Source of the DNA: Gulosibacter molinativorax
Lineage (GTDB): Bacteria; Actinomycetota; Actinomycetes; Actinomycetales; Microbacteriaceae
Length of the DNA stretch: 64,000 bases
Direction: 5' to 3'
NCBI RefSeq assembly: GCF_003010915.2
Contig: NZ_CP028426.1
Span: forward strand, 1,736,001-1,800,000
Shown: positions 42,190 through 53,000 of the stretch, in pieces
Position numbering within the stretch: the stretch's first letter is position 1
Layout: every line of letters begins with the position of its first letter
Notes under the pieces: generated by a model
Database searches by the model: none
Told to the model about the DNA's origin: nothing
The model's input: the letters and a program-made list of their open reading frames with translations, nothing else
Program-made: the position numbers and the translations under genes

Positions 42190-43533
42190 CTACCCTGCAC
42201 GCCGACGACGCAGCACGCTGTCAAGGTTGGCGAGCTCGCCTTCACCGTATTGCCCGACCAGCGCATCCAAGTCGCCGACCTCAGACCAGGAGCTGCTCGA
42301 GTTCACCGTGATGGGCTGGAGACGCTCCGCGGCGGGCCCCTCCGCAACCGCGCGATTCGGCAGCGCGGGCACCCCGGACTGTGCCGTGCGCAGGGCGTTG
42401 GCGGACTTCCGGGCTTCCTCACGGAGGAGCTCCATGATGTCGGCGTCGGTCACCTTGGGGCCGCCGCCGTCCGGGCCCTCCGGCGGGGTCGGCTCGGCGA
42501 CGTCGCGGTCGAGGTACAGCGGGCGCGGGACGGGCACGGGCGTCCACGCATCGTCCGGGGCCGCGGTGCGGGCAACATGCTCGGGCTCAACGTCGTAGAT
42601 GACAAGCTCCTGCGGCGCGGGCGCCACCCGTGCCTCGGGAATGGCCGACGAAACCGATGGAACGACGCTCTGGTCAGCCTTCGCATCCCGCGCTGCCTGC
42701 GCCTGAGCCTGAGCCTGCCAGACGCCGTTGATCCGAACGAGCATCCAAACCGAAATACCAAGCGCCGCAATTCCGACGATCAGGAGCGGAAGACCAAAGC
42801 CAGCGCCGATACCGATGGCCCCGACCACGATGGCGGCGATCGCGACAAGCCCGACGAGAGTGGAGGCGAGGCGGCCACGACGGCGGCGCGCGGCCGCCTC
42901 AGATTCACGCTTACCGCTCAGCGCCGGCTGTTCTCCGGTGAGGCGTCGCTCGACGGCGCGTTCCGAACCGGATGCGCCATTCGCCCACCGGTCAGCCGCA
43001 CACGTTCCCTCGGCGCGAACCTTCGCCTCGCGGGCCTCCGCGGCTGCGGCGGCAGCACGCGCCCGTGCCGCAGCTTCCCGTCGTGCGTTCGCGTCTGCCA
43101 TGGCTTCCTCCGCTACCCTTCGTTCTTCCTCAAGTCTCGCCTCGCGCGCCTCGGACGCAAGTCGCCACGCCTCAGCTCGCAAGGATGATTCGCGAAGCGC
43201 CTGCTCCGCCTGATCGCGGCCAAGACGCGCCTCGACTTCGCGACGCTCGGCTTCCGCGCGGGCCGCGGCGCGTTCGGCCTCGGCCTCGATCTTGCGCACC
43301 TGCTTCAGCTCGCGCTGCTTGACGCGAACGGTGCGGGCTCGCGCCTCCAGCTCGACAACCTCGGGAACCTCGCTGGTCGATGCCATGGCGCGAAGGGTCT
43401 GCTGGAGTCGAATGGCATTTCGCTGGGCCGAGCGGGCGTTGTGCTCGCGCACCCAGCCCGGGGCGAGCAAGCCCACCCAAAGCAACGCCAACAGCACAAG
43501 TGCTATGGCGCTCGCTCCCCCGAATTCCTGCAT
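42190..43533 (-). CDS. Membrane protein with Arg/Ala-rich coiled coil
   Basis: 447 residues if started at MQEFGGASAIALVLLALLWVGLL (ATG 43,533), where TACGGT lies 7 nt upstream (leaderless). The frame is open to 43,758 but that part is probably untranslated. N-terminal TM helix, then AREHNARSAQRNAIRLQQTLRAM, a long charged coiled coil (~110-200), two more TM helices (ASTLVGLVAIAAIVVGAIGIG, LPLLIVGIAALGISVWMLV, ~210-265) and a disordered C-terminus. This plan is common in actinobacteria; function unknown. Confidence 0.65.
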   Translation of the reverse strand: MQEFGGASAIALVLLALLWVGLLAPGWVREHNARSAQRNAIRLQQTLRAMASTSEVPEVVELEARARTVRVKQRELKQVRKIEAEAERAAARAEAERREVEARLGRDQAEQALRESSLRAEAWRLASEAREARLEEERRVAEEAMADANARREAAARARAAAAAAEAREAKVRAEGTCAADRWANGASGSERAVERRLTGEQPALSGKRESEAAARRRRGRLASTLVGLVAIAAIVVGAIGIGAGFGLPLLIVGIAALGISVWMLVRINGVWQAQAQAQAARDAKADQSVVPSVSSAIPEARVAPAPQELVIYDVEPEHVARTAAPDDAWTPVPVPRPLYLDRDVAEPTPPEGPDGGGPKVTDADIMELLREEARKSANALRTAQSGVPALPNRAVAEGPAAERLQPITVNSSSSWSEVGDLDALVGQYGEGELANLDSVLRRRRAG

Positions 43534-43748
43534 GCGCTCAACCGTAAGAGCGAATGTGATTATTGTGACGATTGTGATTGGAGTGTCCGTCGTTCTGAGC
43601 AAAATTTCAGCTTGACCGGCGATTAATCGAAACTCATTTCGAAGCTTGCCTGGCTCCCGAAATCGACCGCGATCGACTGAGACCGAGATCGCGATCGGAT
43701 GCGCGGACCCGCCAACTGCGTCGGAAGCGCGTTCGCTACATTGGCTCC

Positions 43749-44363
43749 ATGTCACCATCCGAACAACTCAGTGCTGAAGAGCTCGCGGATCTCATCGATT
43801 GGCTGCGCCAGCAGTCGCATGTCGCGTTCATGACGGATGCGCGACCCGCCGACGTCGTGGCCGCCGGCCTCATACAACTTGGGGTGGAAGAAGGCACCCC
43901 CGCCGACCGCGCCGAACAGATTGTCTTCGGAGCACGCGACCGCCGCGCACGCTGGTCGAGGCGCTTCGCCGAGATCGACATGTCGGGCAAGCTGCTGGGG
44001 GCCTTCGCATCCTTGGAGCAGCAGGGCTATCTCGCTCGCCCGAACCTCGGGTACAGCAGCGGTGAGGGCCACGACCTCGCCGTCGAACTCGCTCGGCGGA
44101 TGCGCGAGCGACCGGTCGGCTACGTCTTTTTCCACACTCAGGATGCGCAGCGCCTGGTGAACGGACCAGAAACGCTCTACCTCCGGTTCGGCGCGGTCGA
44201 CTACGCCTCGGCCGACAACGCGGGTAAGGATGCTGAGGACGAGGCGATTGGGCAGGTCGTGATGACGGCGCTGCGGGCCGCGGGGCTCGAGCCCGGATGG
44301 AATGGCACGGCTGCGACTACGATCGAGATCCCCGACATGGCCTGGTATTCGGCGCCGAGATAA
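43749..44363 (+). CDS. DUF6891-like protein (204 aa)
   Basis: Soluble 204-residue protein with a helical first half and GYVFFHTQDAQRLVNGPETLYLRFGAVD near residues 125-150, the pattern I associate with DUF6891. TACATT lies 6 nt before the ATG, so likely leaderless, and the upstream region is shared with the divergent membrane protein gene. Function unknown. Confidence 0.6.
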   Translation: MSPSEQLSAEELADLIDWLRQQSHVAFMTDARPADVVAAGLIQLGVEEGTPADRAEQIVFGARDRRARWSRRFAEIDMSGKLLGAFASLEQQGYLARPNLGYSSGEGHDLAVELARRMRERPVGYVFFHTQDAQRLVNGPETLYLRFGAVDYASADNAGKDAEDEAIGQVVMTALRAAGLEPGWNGTAATTIEIPDMAWYSAPR

Positions 44364-44369
44364 CTCGCC

Positions 44370-45759
44370 CTATGTCAGCGCGGTGTCGATTCTCGCGTGC
44401 AGCTGCTCGATTGCGCCCACCGCGTCGGTGTGCTCGGCCGCGTCGACGGCCTGTGTGACTCGCGATGGGTTCAGCACGATCATGTGCTCGCGAAGATGCC
44501 GGAGCACCCACGACCGCAGCACCATCGACAGGTGCTCCCGCCACGCAATCGCCACGCCGCTCGCGAACCACCGCCTCGAGTACTCGTTGAACGCGTAATT
44601 CCAGAGCCACCGTGTCGGGTAGTTCAGGGGCATCATCGGCGGATCGGACCACCACGCGATCGCGGTCGTCGCGAAATAATTGCGCACGAATGGCCTCGAC
44701 CGCTCGGCGACCGCGCGTTCGGCACCCATTGCGCATGCATCGAGGATGCTCACGCCATGCACCCGGGCGGCAAGTATCGCCCAGCCGATGGTGGCGAATG
44801 TCGACCCTTCCAGCAACGTTCGCCAGAGCGGTTCCAAGTCCTCTGGTGCCCCGAACCACCCCCGTGAGCACGAGTCGAAGGTCAACCTGCCACGACGCGT
44901 CGAGCTCGCGCAGTCGCTCCCACACCTCGCGGGCCCGAGGATGCTCGTCTCGCGCGAGTGCGATGCCAAACGTGATCAGCGCGGGACGATAGCGCTGATA
45001 CGTGTCGGGCTTGCGGAGCATCCGGTCTTCCCACCCGTCCAGCAGCAGGTCGAGGTCAGCCCGGGTGAGTGCTCCCGCATCCGCGACCCGCTCGAGGCAG
45101 AACCCGAGCCCGGGCTCGCCGACGGCTGGGTCGCGCATCCGCGCCCGATACCAGTCGATCTCGAGCGGCGGCGGGAGCGCGAGCGCGTCCGCTTGCTCGC
45201 GGAGCTGCCGCTTATTGGTCAGATCGACCCCTGGCCAAGGCACATCGCCCGCTGTTTGCCCACCCGAATCGGTCGCGGCAGGCGATTCTGCCGGGAGAAC
45301 CGGTGCCGGCTGCGAGTTGCTGGGCCCGCGCGAGGATGCCTCACGGGGCTGCGAGCGTTCCTCGCGTGAGGCAGTCGGACCGCTCGGTGGCGCAATGGGC
45401 TCATCGCGATCGCGCACCAGCAGATAGTCCCCGGCCCGGTATCCCGCCTCGATGCGGTAGCCATCCGGCACCGAGGCCAGCGCCCGCGCGATGACCTCGG
45501 GATCACCATCCGACATCACCCGGTGCGGCGCGGCGAGCGCCCCCGTGGCGTCGAAGCCGCCGTCTACCGACCAGATCGCGTAGGCGATGTCGGGATGCAA
45601 GCCTCGCTCACGAATCTCGGCGAGTGCCACATCGTGCTCGTCGTCTTCCGTGAACGTCGGCCCGCTCGGCGGCGTTGCGGCAAGAAACTCCGCACTGCTC
45701 AGTGTCGACCACCACCCGGCGATCCGGTCGAAGTCGGTCGGGTTCGCCTGATTTGTCAT
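44370..45759 (-). pseudogene. Hypothetical gene with an internal frameshift
   Basis: The frame from MTNQANPTDFDRIAGWW (ATG 45,759) runs normally to LRLVLTG near 44,870, after which its translation turns into Arg-rich non-protein. The other frame takes over there with WFGAPEDLEPLWRTLLEGS and continues to the stop at 44,370. The switch coincides with GGGGG (44,862-44,875 area). Joining gives about 462 residues. No known domain: a disordered Ser/Pro linker (~130-175) and two helical parts. Could be a true pseudogene or a sequencing error in a G run. Confidence 0.65.
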
Positions 45760-45792
45760 GTCCTCCCCCATTTCAGGTCGGGATGCTCGTGC

Positions 45793-46416
45793 CTAGTCTC
45801 GTGCCGCAACCGATTCGTCGACGGCGCCGTCTCGCCAGCGGTTCAGCACGCCGCGAGGTACTTCCTCGCGCACGAGCGCGAAGCAGTAGTGGTCGCGCCA
45901 GTCGCCGTCGATGTGGATGTAGCGATCGCGTTTGCCCTCGTAGCGGAACCCGAGCTTCTCGACGACCCGCAGCGACGGCTTGTTCTCGGGGCGGATGCAG
46001 ATCTCCATCCGGTGCAACCCGATGGACTTGAAGCAGTAGTCCGTCACGGCGGCGACGGCGATCGGGGTATACCCGTGACCTGCCGCGGACTGCGCGACCC
46101 AGTAGCCGAGCGAGGCCGACGACACCGCGCCGTACTGGATATTTGACACCGTGAGCTGCCCGACGATTGCCCCATCGACCTCGAGGACGAACGGCATCGT
46201 CACCCGGCTGCTCGCCTGATCGAGCAACGAGCGGATCGAGCCGCGCACATTCCACCGCCCCGCCGCGCCGGGAAGGGTCGCTTCCCAGGGTTGCAGCCAG
46301 GGGCGGTTCTCGAGAAGCACGCGTTCAAGTTCGCGGGCATCCCTGGTGCGGATGCTCCGGATGCGCAGTTCGCCGTCGTCAATGGTGGGCACAAACGGTG
46401 CCCCACTCGCCAACAT
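45793..46416 (-). CDS. GNAT-family N-acetyltransferase (RimJ/RimL-like)
   Basis: 207 residues from ATG 46,416, 8 nt after the galU stop, so likely co-transcribed. LRIRSIRTRDARELERVLLENRPWLQPWE opens the GNAT fold, FVLEVDGAIVGQLTVSNIQ and ASLGYWVAQSAAGHGYTPIAVAAVTDYCF contain the acetyl-CoA loop, and LHRMEICIRPENKPSLRVVEKLGFRYEG the RimJ-type end. It probably acetylates a protein N-terminus, such as a ribosomal protein. Confidence 0.88.
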   Translation of the reverse strand: MLASGAPFVPTIDDGELRIRSIRTRDARELERVLLENRPWLQPWEATLPGAAGRWNVRGSIRSLLDQASSRVTMPFVLEVDGAIVGQLTVSNIQYGAVSSASLGYWVAQSAAGHGYTPIAVAAVTDYCFKSIGLHRMEICIRPENKPSLRVVEKLGFRYEGKRDRYIHIDGDWRDHYCFALVREEVPRGVLNRWRDGAVDESVAARD

Positions 46417-46424
46417 CAGTTCTA

Positions 46425-47357
46425 TTACTGGTCCTTCGTGAGCGTCTTCGCGTACTCCAGAATCCATTCGCTCACCTGCTCACCGATCTCGGGGTGGGCA
46501 ACCCCGAGCTCCACGTTCGCCTTAAGGTAATCGAGCTTATTTCCCGTGTCGTAACGACGACCGCGGAACACGACCGCGATCACCCCACCGAGCTCTTCCC
46601 GGCGCGCCGCAAGCTCCTGCAGCGCATCCGTGAGTTGGATCTCGCCGCCGCGACCCGGGGCGGTTCGCTCGAGCACCTCGAACACCTCGGGGCGCAGCAC
46701 GTATCGACCAATGATCGCGAGATTCGAGGGCGCCTGCTCGAAGGCCGGCTTCTCGACGAGCGCATCCACCCACAGCGCCGGGCGCTCTTCGCTGTCGCCA
46801 AACTTCTCGAGCTCGCCATCGACCTTGCTCGGGTCGACGACACCGTACGAGGACACCTGTTCCTCCGGCACTTCCTGCACGGCGATCACACTCGCGCCCG
46901 TCTGGGCGTGGATCGCGAGCATCTCGCGCAGCAGCTCGCCCTCGTCATCGATGATGTCGTCACCGAGCAGTACGGCGAAAGAGTTGTCGCCCACGTGCTG
47001 CTTCGCGCGGAGGACGGCGTGCCCGAGGCCGAGCGGGTCGCCCTGGCGCAGGTAGTGGACGTCCGCGAGGTCGGAGGTGCGGCGGACCGCCTGCAGCCTG
47101 GCGTCGTCGCCGCGCTGCTTGAGTGCTGTCTCGAGCGAAGGCACGCGGTCGAAGTGGTTTTCCAGCGGCGTCTTGTTGCGGCCCGTGACCATGAGCACAT
47201 CTCGAAGGTTGGCCTGCACGGCCTCTTCGACGACGTACTGGATCGCCGGGCGGTCCACAACCGGCAGCATCTCCTTCGGCATCGCCTTCGTGGCCGGGAG
47301 GAAGCGGGTACCGAGTCCTGCGGCCGGAATCACGGCCTTCGTCACCTGAGAAGTCAT
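46425..47357 (-). CDS. galU: UTP-glucose-1-phosphate uridylyltransferase
   Basis: 310 residues, normal length. KAVIPAAGLGTRFLPATKAMPKEMLPVVDRPAIQ is the nucleotide site, followed by LGLGHAVLRAK, LLGDDII, VDALVEKP and GEIQLTDAL. Makes UDP-glucose for cell-wall glycans. TAGGAT lies 6 nt before the ATG, so the mRNA is probably leaderless and shares a 40-bp promoter region with the divergent gene. Confidence 0.96.
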   Translation of the reverse strand: MTSQVTKAVIPAAGLGTRFLPATKAMPKEMLPVVDRPAIQYVVEEAVQANLRDVLMVTGRNKTPLENHFDRVPSLETALKQRGDDARLQAVRRTSDLADVHYLRQGDPLGLGHAVLRAKQHVGDNSFAVLLGDDIIDDEGELLREMLAIHAQTGASVIAVQEVPEEQVSSYGVVDPSKVDGELEKFGDSEERPALWVDALVEKPAFEQAPSNLAIIGRYVLRPEVFEVLERTAPGRGGEIQLTDALQELAARREELGGVIAVVFRGRRYDTGNKLDYLKANVELGVAHPEIGEQVSEWILEYAKTLTKDQ

Positions 47358-47397
47358 GTGGGGATCCTACCCGGCACCAGCGACGTACGCTGACCTC
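47358..47397. promoter_or_regulatory. 40-bp divergent promoter with two leaderless starts
   Basis: On one strand TAGGAT-CCCCAC-ATG (galU), on the other TACGCT-GACCTC-ATG (cyclo-ligase). Only 40 bp separate the two start codons, so the -35 regions must overlap or be absent. Confidence 0.65.
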
Positions 47398-47976
47398 ATG
47401 CTCGAATCGGTCATCGCAGACAAAAAGCGGCTACGCGCGCTCGTGCGGGAATCTCGCGCGGCCCGCACGCCGGAGGAAATTACCGCGCTCGCGGGCCCGA
47501 TTGCGGATGCGCTGGAGCGGCTCGTCGAGCGGCTTTCGGCAAGGCGCGTCGCGTGTTTTCTCTCGTCACCGGTCGAGGTGCCTACGCGGGAGTTTCTTCG
47601 CCGTGCGCGCGAGTCCGGCCTTGAGGTATTGCTTCCACTCCCGAAGCCCGAGGGCAGGCTCGAATGGGTGCTGGACACGGGAGCCGAGCGCCAGCATCCG
47701 CTGCTGCGGGTACCTGAACCGGTCGGCGAACCCGAGCCCGGCGACGCCCTGGCCACCGCTGACCTCATCATCGTTCCGGCCGCGCTCGTCGATCGCGAGG
47801 GCTATCGACTCGGCTGGGGCGGCGGGTTCTACGATCGTGCGCTTGCCGACCGGGATGCGCCGGTCTATGCCCTCGTGCACGACGACGAGGTGGTGGATGC
47901 GGTGCCACGCGAGACGCATGACCGTCCCGTTGCAGGTGTACTCACGCCCAATAAAAATTTCACTGTCACAAGTTGA
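47398..47976 (+). CDS. 5-formyltetrahydrofolate cyclo-ligase
   Basis: 192 residues from ATG 47,398 (TACGCT 6 nt upstream). KKRLRALVRESRAAR opens the fold (phosphate-binding basic residues), LGWGGGFYDR near 138-147 is the family signature, and ALVHDDEVVDAVPRETHDRPV closes it. Converts 5-formyl-THF to 5,10-methenyl-THF with ATP. Confidence 0.93.
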   Translation: MLESVIADKKRLRALVRESRAARTPEEITALAGPIADALERLVERLSARRVACFLSSPVEVPTREFLRRARESGLEVLLPLPKPEGRLEWVLDTGAERQHPLLRVPEPVGEPEPGDALATADLIIVPAALVDREGYRLGWGGGFYDRALADRDAPVYALVHDDEVVDAVPRETHDRPVAGVLTPNKNFTVTS

Positions 47977-48072
47977 CGAAATCTCGTCGTGGATTTGAAA
48001 GGAAGCCACAGTTCATGACTATGCTTTGCACTGCAAAATTCGGACCCCGATTAGTGAACTGAAGGAGGAGCC

Positions 48073-48477
48073 GTGAAAGGCTTCAAGGAATTTCTCGCCC
48101 GCGGTAACGTAATTGACCTCGCGGTAGCCGTTATCATCGGTGCCGCGTTTACCGCCATTGTCAACGCGCTTGTTGAAGGTATCTTCAACCCGCTCATCGC
48201 AGCGATCTTCAACGCCGACGACATTGCCACCGCAACGTGGCAGATCGGTTCGATCAGCTTCGGTATCGGTAGCGTCATCGCCGCCATCATCAACTTCCTA
48301 CTGATCGCCGCCGTGGTGTACTTCGTCATCGTCCTGCCGATCAACAAGATGAACGAGGCCGCCTACGTGCGCAAGCACGGCCACAAGCCGGAAGACGAAG
48401 AGGTTCCGCCGAGCGACAACGAGCTGCTCGTCGAGATTCGCGACCTGCTTGCCGCTCAGAAGGGCGAAATCAAGTAA
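48073..48477 (+). CDS. mscL: Large-conductance mechanosensitive channel
   Basis: 134 residues from GTG (GAAGGAGGA 7 nt upstream). MKGFKEFLARGNVIDLAVAVIIGAAFTAIVNALVEGIF is the typical N-terminal helix and TM1, GSVIAAIINFLLIAAVVYFVIV the TM2, and a C-terminal helix bundle (LLVEIRDLLAAQ). Opens under membrane tension to release solutes in osmotic downshock. Confidence 0.96.
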   Translation: MKGFKEFLARGNVIDLAVAVIIGAAFTAIVNALVEGIFNPLIAAIFNADDIATATWQIGSISFGIGSVIAAIINFLLIAAVVYFVIVLPINKMNEAAYVRKHGHKPEDEEVPPSDNELLVEIRDLLAAQKGEIK

Positions 48478-48506
48478 TTCGCCCCCAGTGATTCCCCGTC
48501 GCGTTC

Positions 48507-49823
48507 TTAGGAATGCGGCGGGGAATTCTTCTTTCCGAGGGCAAGCGTGTCTTTCGCCGGAATCCAGAAGAACACCGGGATGAGCAGGATCACCGCGCCC
48601 AACACAAAGGTCCAGTTATATCCGACGAAGTCGATGATGACACCGGCGACGATCGGGCCAAAGATTTGGCCGACGTCCTGCGACATCTGGAAGGTGCTGA
48701 GCGCCCGACCACCCGAGCGTTCCCGCCCGATAATGTCGGCAATCGCGGCCTGCTGAGTCGGCGAGCACAGTCCCGAACCGACGCCTGCGATCACGCTGAC
48801 GGCGAGCACGTACCAGAGGTTATCCGCAAAGGCGAGCGCGAGCATCCCCGCGCTCGCAACCGCGAGCCCCGCGATGATGAGCGGCTTGCGCCCGATCCTG
48901 TCACTCGCGCGGCCGGACCACTGCAGCGCGGCCACGTTCCCCACTGCGTTGGCTGCGACGACCGCGCCCGCCGCCCAGGGCTCGTTGTTGATCGCCTGGC
49001 TCACGAAGAGCGGCACGACCGCGGAACGCATCCCCAAGTTGGCCCAGCCGTTCGAAAAGCCGAAGGAGAGGGAGGCGCGGTACGCCGGCACAGCCAATGC
49101 ATCCTTGAGCAGGAGCGGCGGGAGTCGCTTGCTGAGGTTGCCCGCGCCGCCATTCTTACGGCCAGCACGCCCGAGCATGATCCCGACGATCGCCGCGGCG
49201 ACAAGCAGCGCTGAGCCGTAGACGAGGAACGGCACCTGGATGCCCGCCTGTCCGAGCAGGCCACCAAAGATCGGGCCCGAGATGCTGCCGATGAGGAACA
49301 TCCCGCCCCATAGCGACGACACGCGGCCGCGGAGCGAGGGCGGCGCGAACCGGACCACCATCGAGGAGGATGCGATCGAAAACATCGCCGAGCCGATGCC
49401 GCCGAGTCCGCGGAACACGAGCAGCTGCAGGTAGTCGCTTGCGAAGGCCGTCGCGAAGCTCGACGCCGCGACGATGAGCAAGCCGAGCACGTATACCGTT
49501 CGCTCGCCGATTTTCTCGACGAGCGGGCCGGCGATCGGTGCGGTGACGAGCCGCATGAACGCGAACGCGCTCACCACAACCGACACGAGCGTCGCGCCTA
49601 CACCGAACGATTCCGCGTACTGCGGAAGCACCGGAACGACGAGGCCGAAGCCGACCGCGATGAAGAACGTGGCGCTCAGCAGCATCCAGATTTCAGCGGG
49701 GATGCGCTCCTCGACCTGGTCTTTCGGCTTCACGATTGGAATCTGGCCGGTTTCGAGCGCTTCGAAGTTGTGGCGGGCGTCTTCGCGCGCGGCCTTGCCG
49801 GGCTCATCGCGCGGGTCAGACAT
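48507..49823 (-). CDS. MFS transporter, drug-efflux type
   Basis: 438 residues from ATG 49,823. A ~45-residue cytoplasmic head, then 12 TM helices with the MFS loop motif GPLVEKIGERTVYVLG after TM2 and a second copy GRASDRIGRKPLIIAGL in the middle, VAGVGSGLCSPTQQAAIADII near TM10. Proton-driven exporter, substrate unknown. The ATG overlaps the stop of the 68-aa gene upstream. Confidence 0.9.
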   Translation of the reverse strand: MSDPRDEPGKAAREDARHNFEALETGQIPIVKPKDQVEERIPAEIWMLLSATFFIAVGFGLVVPVLPQYAESFGVGATLVSVVVSAFAFMRLVTAPIAGPLVEKIGERTVYVLGLLIVAASSFATAFASDYLQLLVFRGLGGIGSAMFSIASSSMVVRFAPPSLRGRVSSLWGGMFLIGSISGPIFGGLLGQAGIQVPFLVYGSALLVAAAIVGIMLGRAGRKNGGAGNLSKRLPPLLLKDALAVPAYRASLSFGFSNGWANLGMRSAVVPLFVSQAINNEPWAAGAVVAANAVGNVAALQWSGRASDRIGRKPLIIAGLAVASAGMLALAFADNLWYVLAVSVIAGVGSGLCSPTQQAAIADIIGRERSGGRALSTFQMSQDVGQIFGPIVAGVIIDFVGYNWTFVLGAVILLIPVFFWIPAKDTLALGKKNSPPHS

Positions 49824-50022
49824 TGTGCGGCGGGATGTTGTCGCGCAGTCGCTCGTCGTTCGAGTCTGCCTCGCCACTCGTCCCCCACGAGTCGTCGCGG
49901 TCTTCCTCGGCTAGCGTGACCTCGACCCGCTCGGGGACGTCGGCGGATGCGGGAAATTTTTGCGGGGTGGGGTCGACACCGGGCTGTGGTTCTGTCCGAA
50001 CACGACGTTGCTGACGTGCCAT
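49816..50022 (-). CDS. Small hydrophilic protein (68 aa)
   Basis: Polar, acidic C-terminus, Pro-rich; ends VKHNV-like at the MFS start with a 1-nt shifted overlap. Starts 9 nt after the stop of the 1,550-residue gene, so likely co-transcribed. No fold recognised. Confidence 0.5.
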   Translation of the reverse strand: MARQQRRVRTEPQPGVDPTPQKFPASADVPERVEVTLAEEDRDDSWGTSGEADSNDERLRDNIPPHNV

Positions 50023-50030
50023 CTCTCCCT

Positions 50031-53000
50031 TTACTCCTGTGCGGTTTTCGACTCCTGCGCGGTGCGATCCGCTTCGGTCCGCACTGATTCTCCACTACCA
50101 TCGGCGTCGTCGTGTTCCGTCACGACGGCTCTAGCTTCGCCTTCGGTCGTCGCGTCCTGCGGGCCATCACCCGACACCGTGCTTTCAATCGACACCGTGC
50201 CTTCGGTCGACACCGTGCCTTCGGTCGAGTCATCAAACTCTTCCGGGCGCCGCGGCACCGAACTCGTTGCCGCGGTAATTTCGCCTCGTGTCTGAACGCT
50301 ACCAGGCTCTGAACCATCCGTGATTTCGCCTGCCACCGCAGTGCGCTCCTCGGGCATCGGCACCTCGAGGGCCACCGCGATGCGTCGGGCCACCGATTCG
50401 GGGTTCGCGAACAGCTCGAACGCATGCACGCGCAGGTAATACCAGCCGAGCCGCTTGAGCAGTTCGGGGCGAAGTCGCAGCGACTCGCGGAGCGTGGTCA
50501 CCGTGCCCGCGACCATCGCGCGGCCCTCGAGATCGATCGCGATCGCGCGGTTGCCGTACGAGGCGGCGAGCGGGATGCGGCCACGATAGTCGAGGGCGAC
50601 GTTCATCCCGAGGCTGCCGAGACGGCGCGCGAGGTCGACGAGCATCGGGGCGCGTTCCTCGTCGAGTGGGGAGGCGGCTCCGGGGCGTTCGGTGCGGGCC
50701 GCGAGCTCCGAAAGGATCTGCGCGAGGCCGATCGCGCCGGCCGACATGCGCTGCACATCCATCTGATCGGCCCGCACACACGTCACGATCACGAGCGATC
50801 GGCGAGCGCGGGTCATCGCGATCGCGAGCGCCTTTTCGCCGAGGGGCGTTGCGAGGACACCGAACTCCGACAAGACGCGGCCGTGCGGTGTGACGCCGTA
50901 GCCGAGCGAGAACACGACGCGGTCGCGTGACTGCGCGGCTGCGCCCTCGATCGTGGTGACGACAAACGGCTCCCCGCGGGGCCGCGTGAAGAAGTCCGAG
51001 ACGTCCGCCCGTTTGGAGACGGCCGACCACACGGCCTGTTCCACGCGCTGGACGTGCGCGACGGATGCGCTCACGACCATGAGCGACTCGCGCGGACGAC
51101 GCAGGGCGTGATCGATCACGAGCTCGACGACTCGGGTGACTTCCGCATCCGTCGCCTCGACGGCGCCCGAGTCCTGGTCCGGTAGCCCGGTGCCGCCCTC
51201 GACATACGAATAGGTGAGGGACGAGTGCCCCAGGAATGCGCCCGCCCACGGCATCGACTGCATCCGACCACCGTAGAACCGTTCGTTGACAAGCTCGGCG
51301 AGGTCCTCGCCCTCGGCTCGATACGAGCGGGTGAGCGAGACGGTGTGCAAGAACTGCGCGAGCTGCGCGTATGCCGAATCCTGCTCGCGCCGCTGTAGCT
51401 CATCGGCGCTCGTGCCCTCGAGCTCGCGCTTTTGGTCGAGCATCGGCTTCGCGCCGACCGTGAACGGCGAGGGGAACTGCGTGACCGGATCGCCGAACGC
51501 GACCACCTGCTGCGCGCGTCGAATGGCGCCGATCGCCTCGGCGGTCGACATCGCGGCGGCATCAACGAGCAGCACGGTGTCGAAGCGGATGCGCGGGTCG
51601 ATTCGCGGCACATCGTACGGCGTCGACACCCACACCTGGGCCAGCGTCGCGGCGATGTCACCCGCGCGACTCACGAGGCGCGACGATGACACCCCGCTGT
51701 TGCGCAGCAGTTCGCGAAGCGTGCCGGCCTGATCGGCCTCGTCGACGAGCGCGACCTTCCATGCCTGCGCGAGCTGCCACGCGAGCTGATTCGCGCTCGA
51801 TGCCGTGTGCGCCTCGTCGACGACGCGGAAGTCGCCCTCGAGTCGAGTCAGGACGCGGGTATTGGCATTGAGGAGCGCTTTCTCTGAGCTGAGCTGTTCT
51901 TCGAGCACGGACTGCCACCAACAGAGCTCGAGCTCGTCGCCGACGACTTCCGACTCGAGGTGACGCTCGGCGAGGTCGTCGAGCAGCCCGCCGAGACCCT
52001 CCGAGTGGAGCTGCTCGCTGAGCTGCAGCCGCTCTACCGCGTTGTCGAGCACCTCCGACTCCGCGGCGAAGCCCTCGACGCGGTCCTCGAGCGCGTCGAG
52101 CGGGGTGTCCGCGAGCGCGACCTCGCCGACGTCGGTAAGCGCGTCATCCACCGTCCGCATGAGCGTCGACACTTCGCGCCACTGGGTGCGCGCCTGCTCG
52201 ATGCCGATCGGCACGTTGGGTTGGGCCGCGTCCTGCACGTAACGGTGCCACAGGATGCGCTGGCGCTGGACGTACTTCAGGGACTCGTGGAGGTCGGCAA
52301 CAGGCGTTCCCGGTCGCACGTACTCGCGCGCGAGATTGCGCAGCTCCCTGCGGCGGGAGTTCGGGATGTTGCTGCTCGGATCACGGCGCGGGCTCGTCGC
52401 CTCGATAAGGTCGGACAGCTCCGCGTCGAAGATTTCGGGGGTGAAGCGGTCGAGGGTCTCGCGGATGTCCGCGAGGAGCCGCAGGTAGACGCCGAGCTCC
52501 GCGAAGGTCTCGGGGCGGCGCAGGTTCGTCTGGTCGACGATCTTGAGTCCCTTTTCGACCGCCTCGCGCGTGCGGCCGTCCGCGAGGGCGACCGCGGCGC
52601 CGTGCACCTCCCCCACGTCCTCGGTGGACGAGAACTGCACGGCGTACCACGGCGAATCGTTCGGGCCGTAGCGGAACTGCCCGAGCTCGCCGAGTTCCCG
52701 CAGGCGCTCGGCCATCGCGTCCCGATCGGCCTGGTGCGCGAGTCGGACGAGCGTCTCGCGGTCGAGGCGCGCGGTCGTCGAGGGCGGCACGTCGAGCAGC
52801 TCGAGTCGGCTGAGTGCCTCGAGCACGTCGAGCGGCGAGACGCCGAAGTCGGGTGTGGGCCTGCTCAGTGCGCTGCGGTAGTCGGCGAGCACGTGGCGCA
52901 GCCGCACGAGTGCGTCATCGAGGTCTGCGGAATTCGGCCGCTCGGCCTTCTCGTTTCGCGTAATGCCCGAGATGAGGTCACGGCGAAGCGTGCGCGGCGA

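Noticed and set aside
46167..47393. 408-codon plus-strand ORF opposite galU
   Set aside because: Antisense of galU, which has the full family signature.
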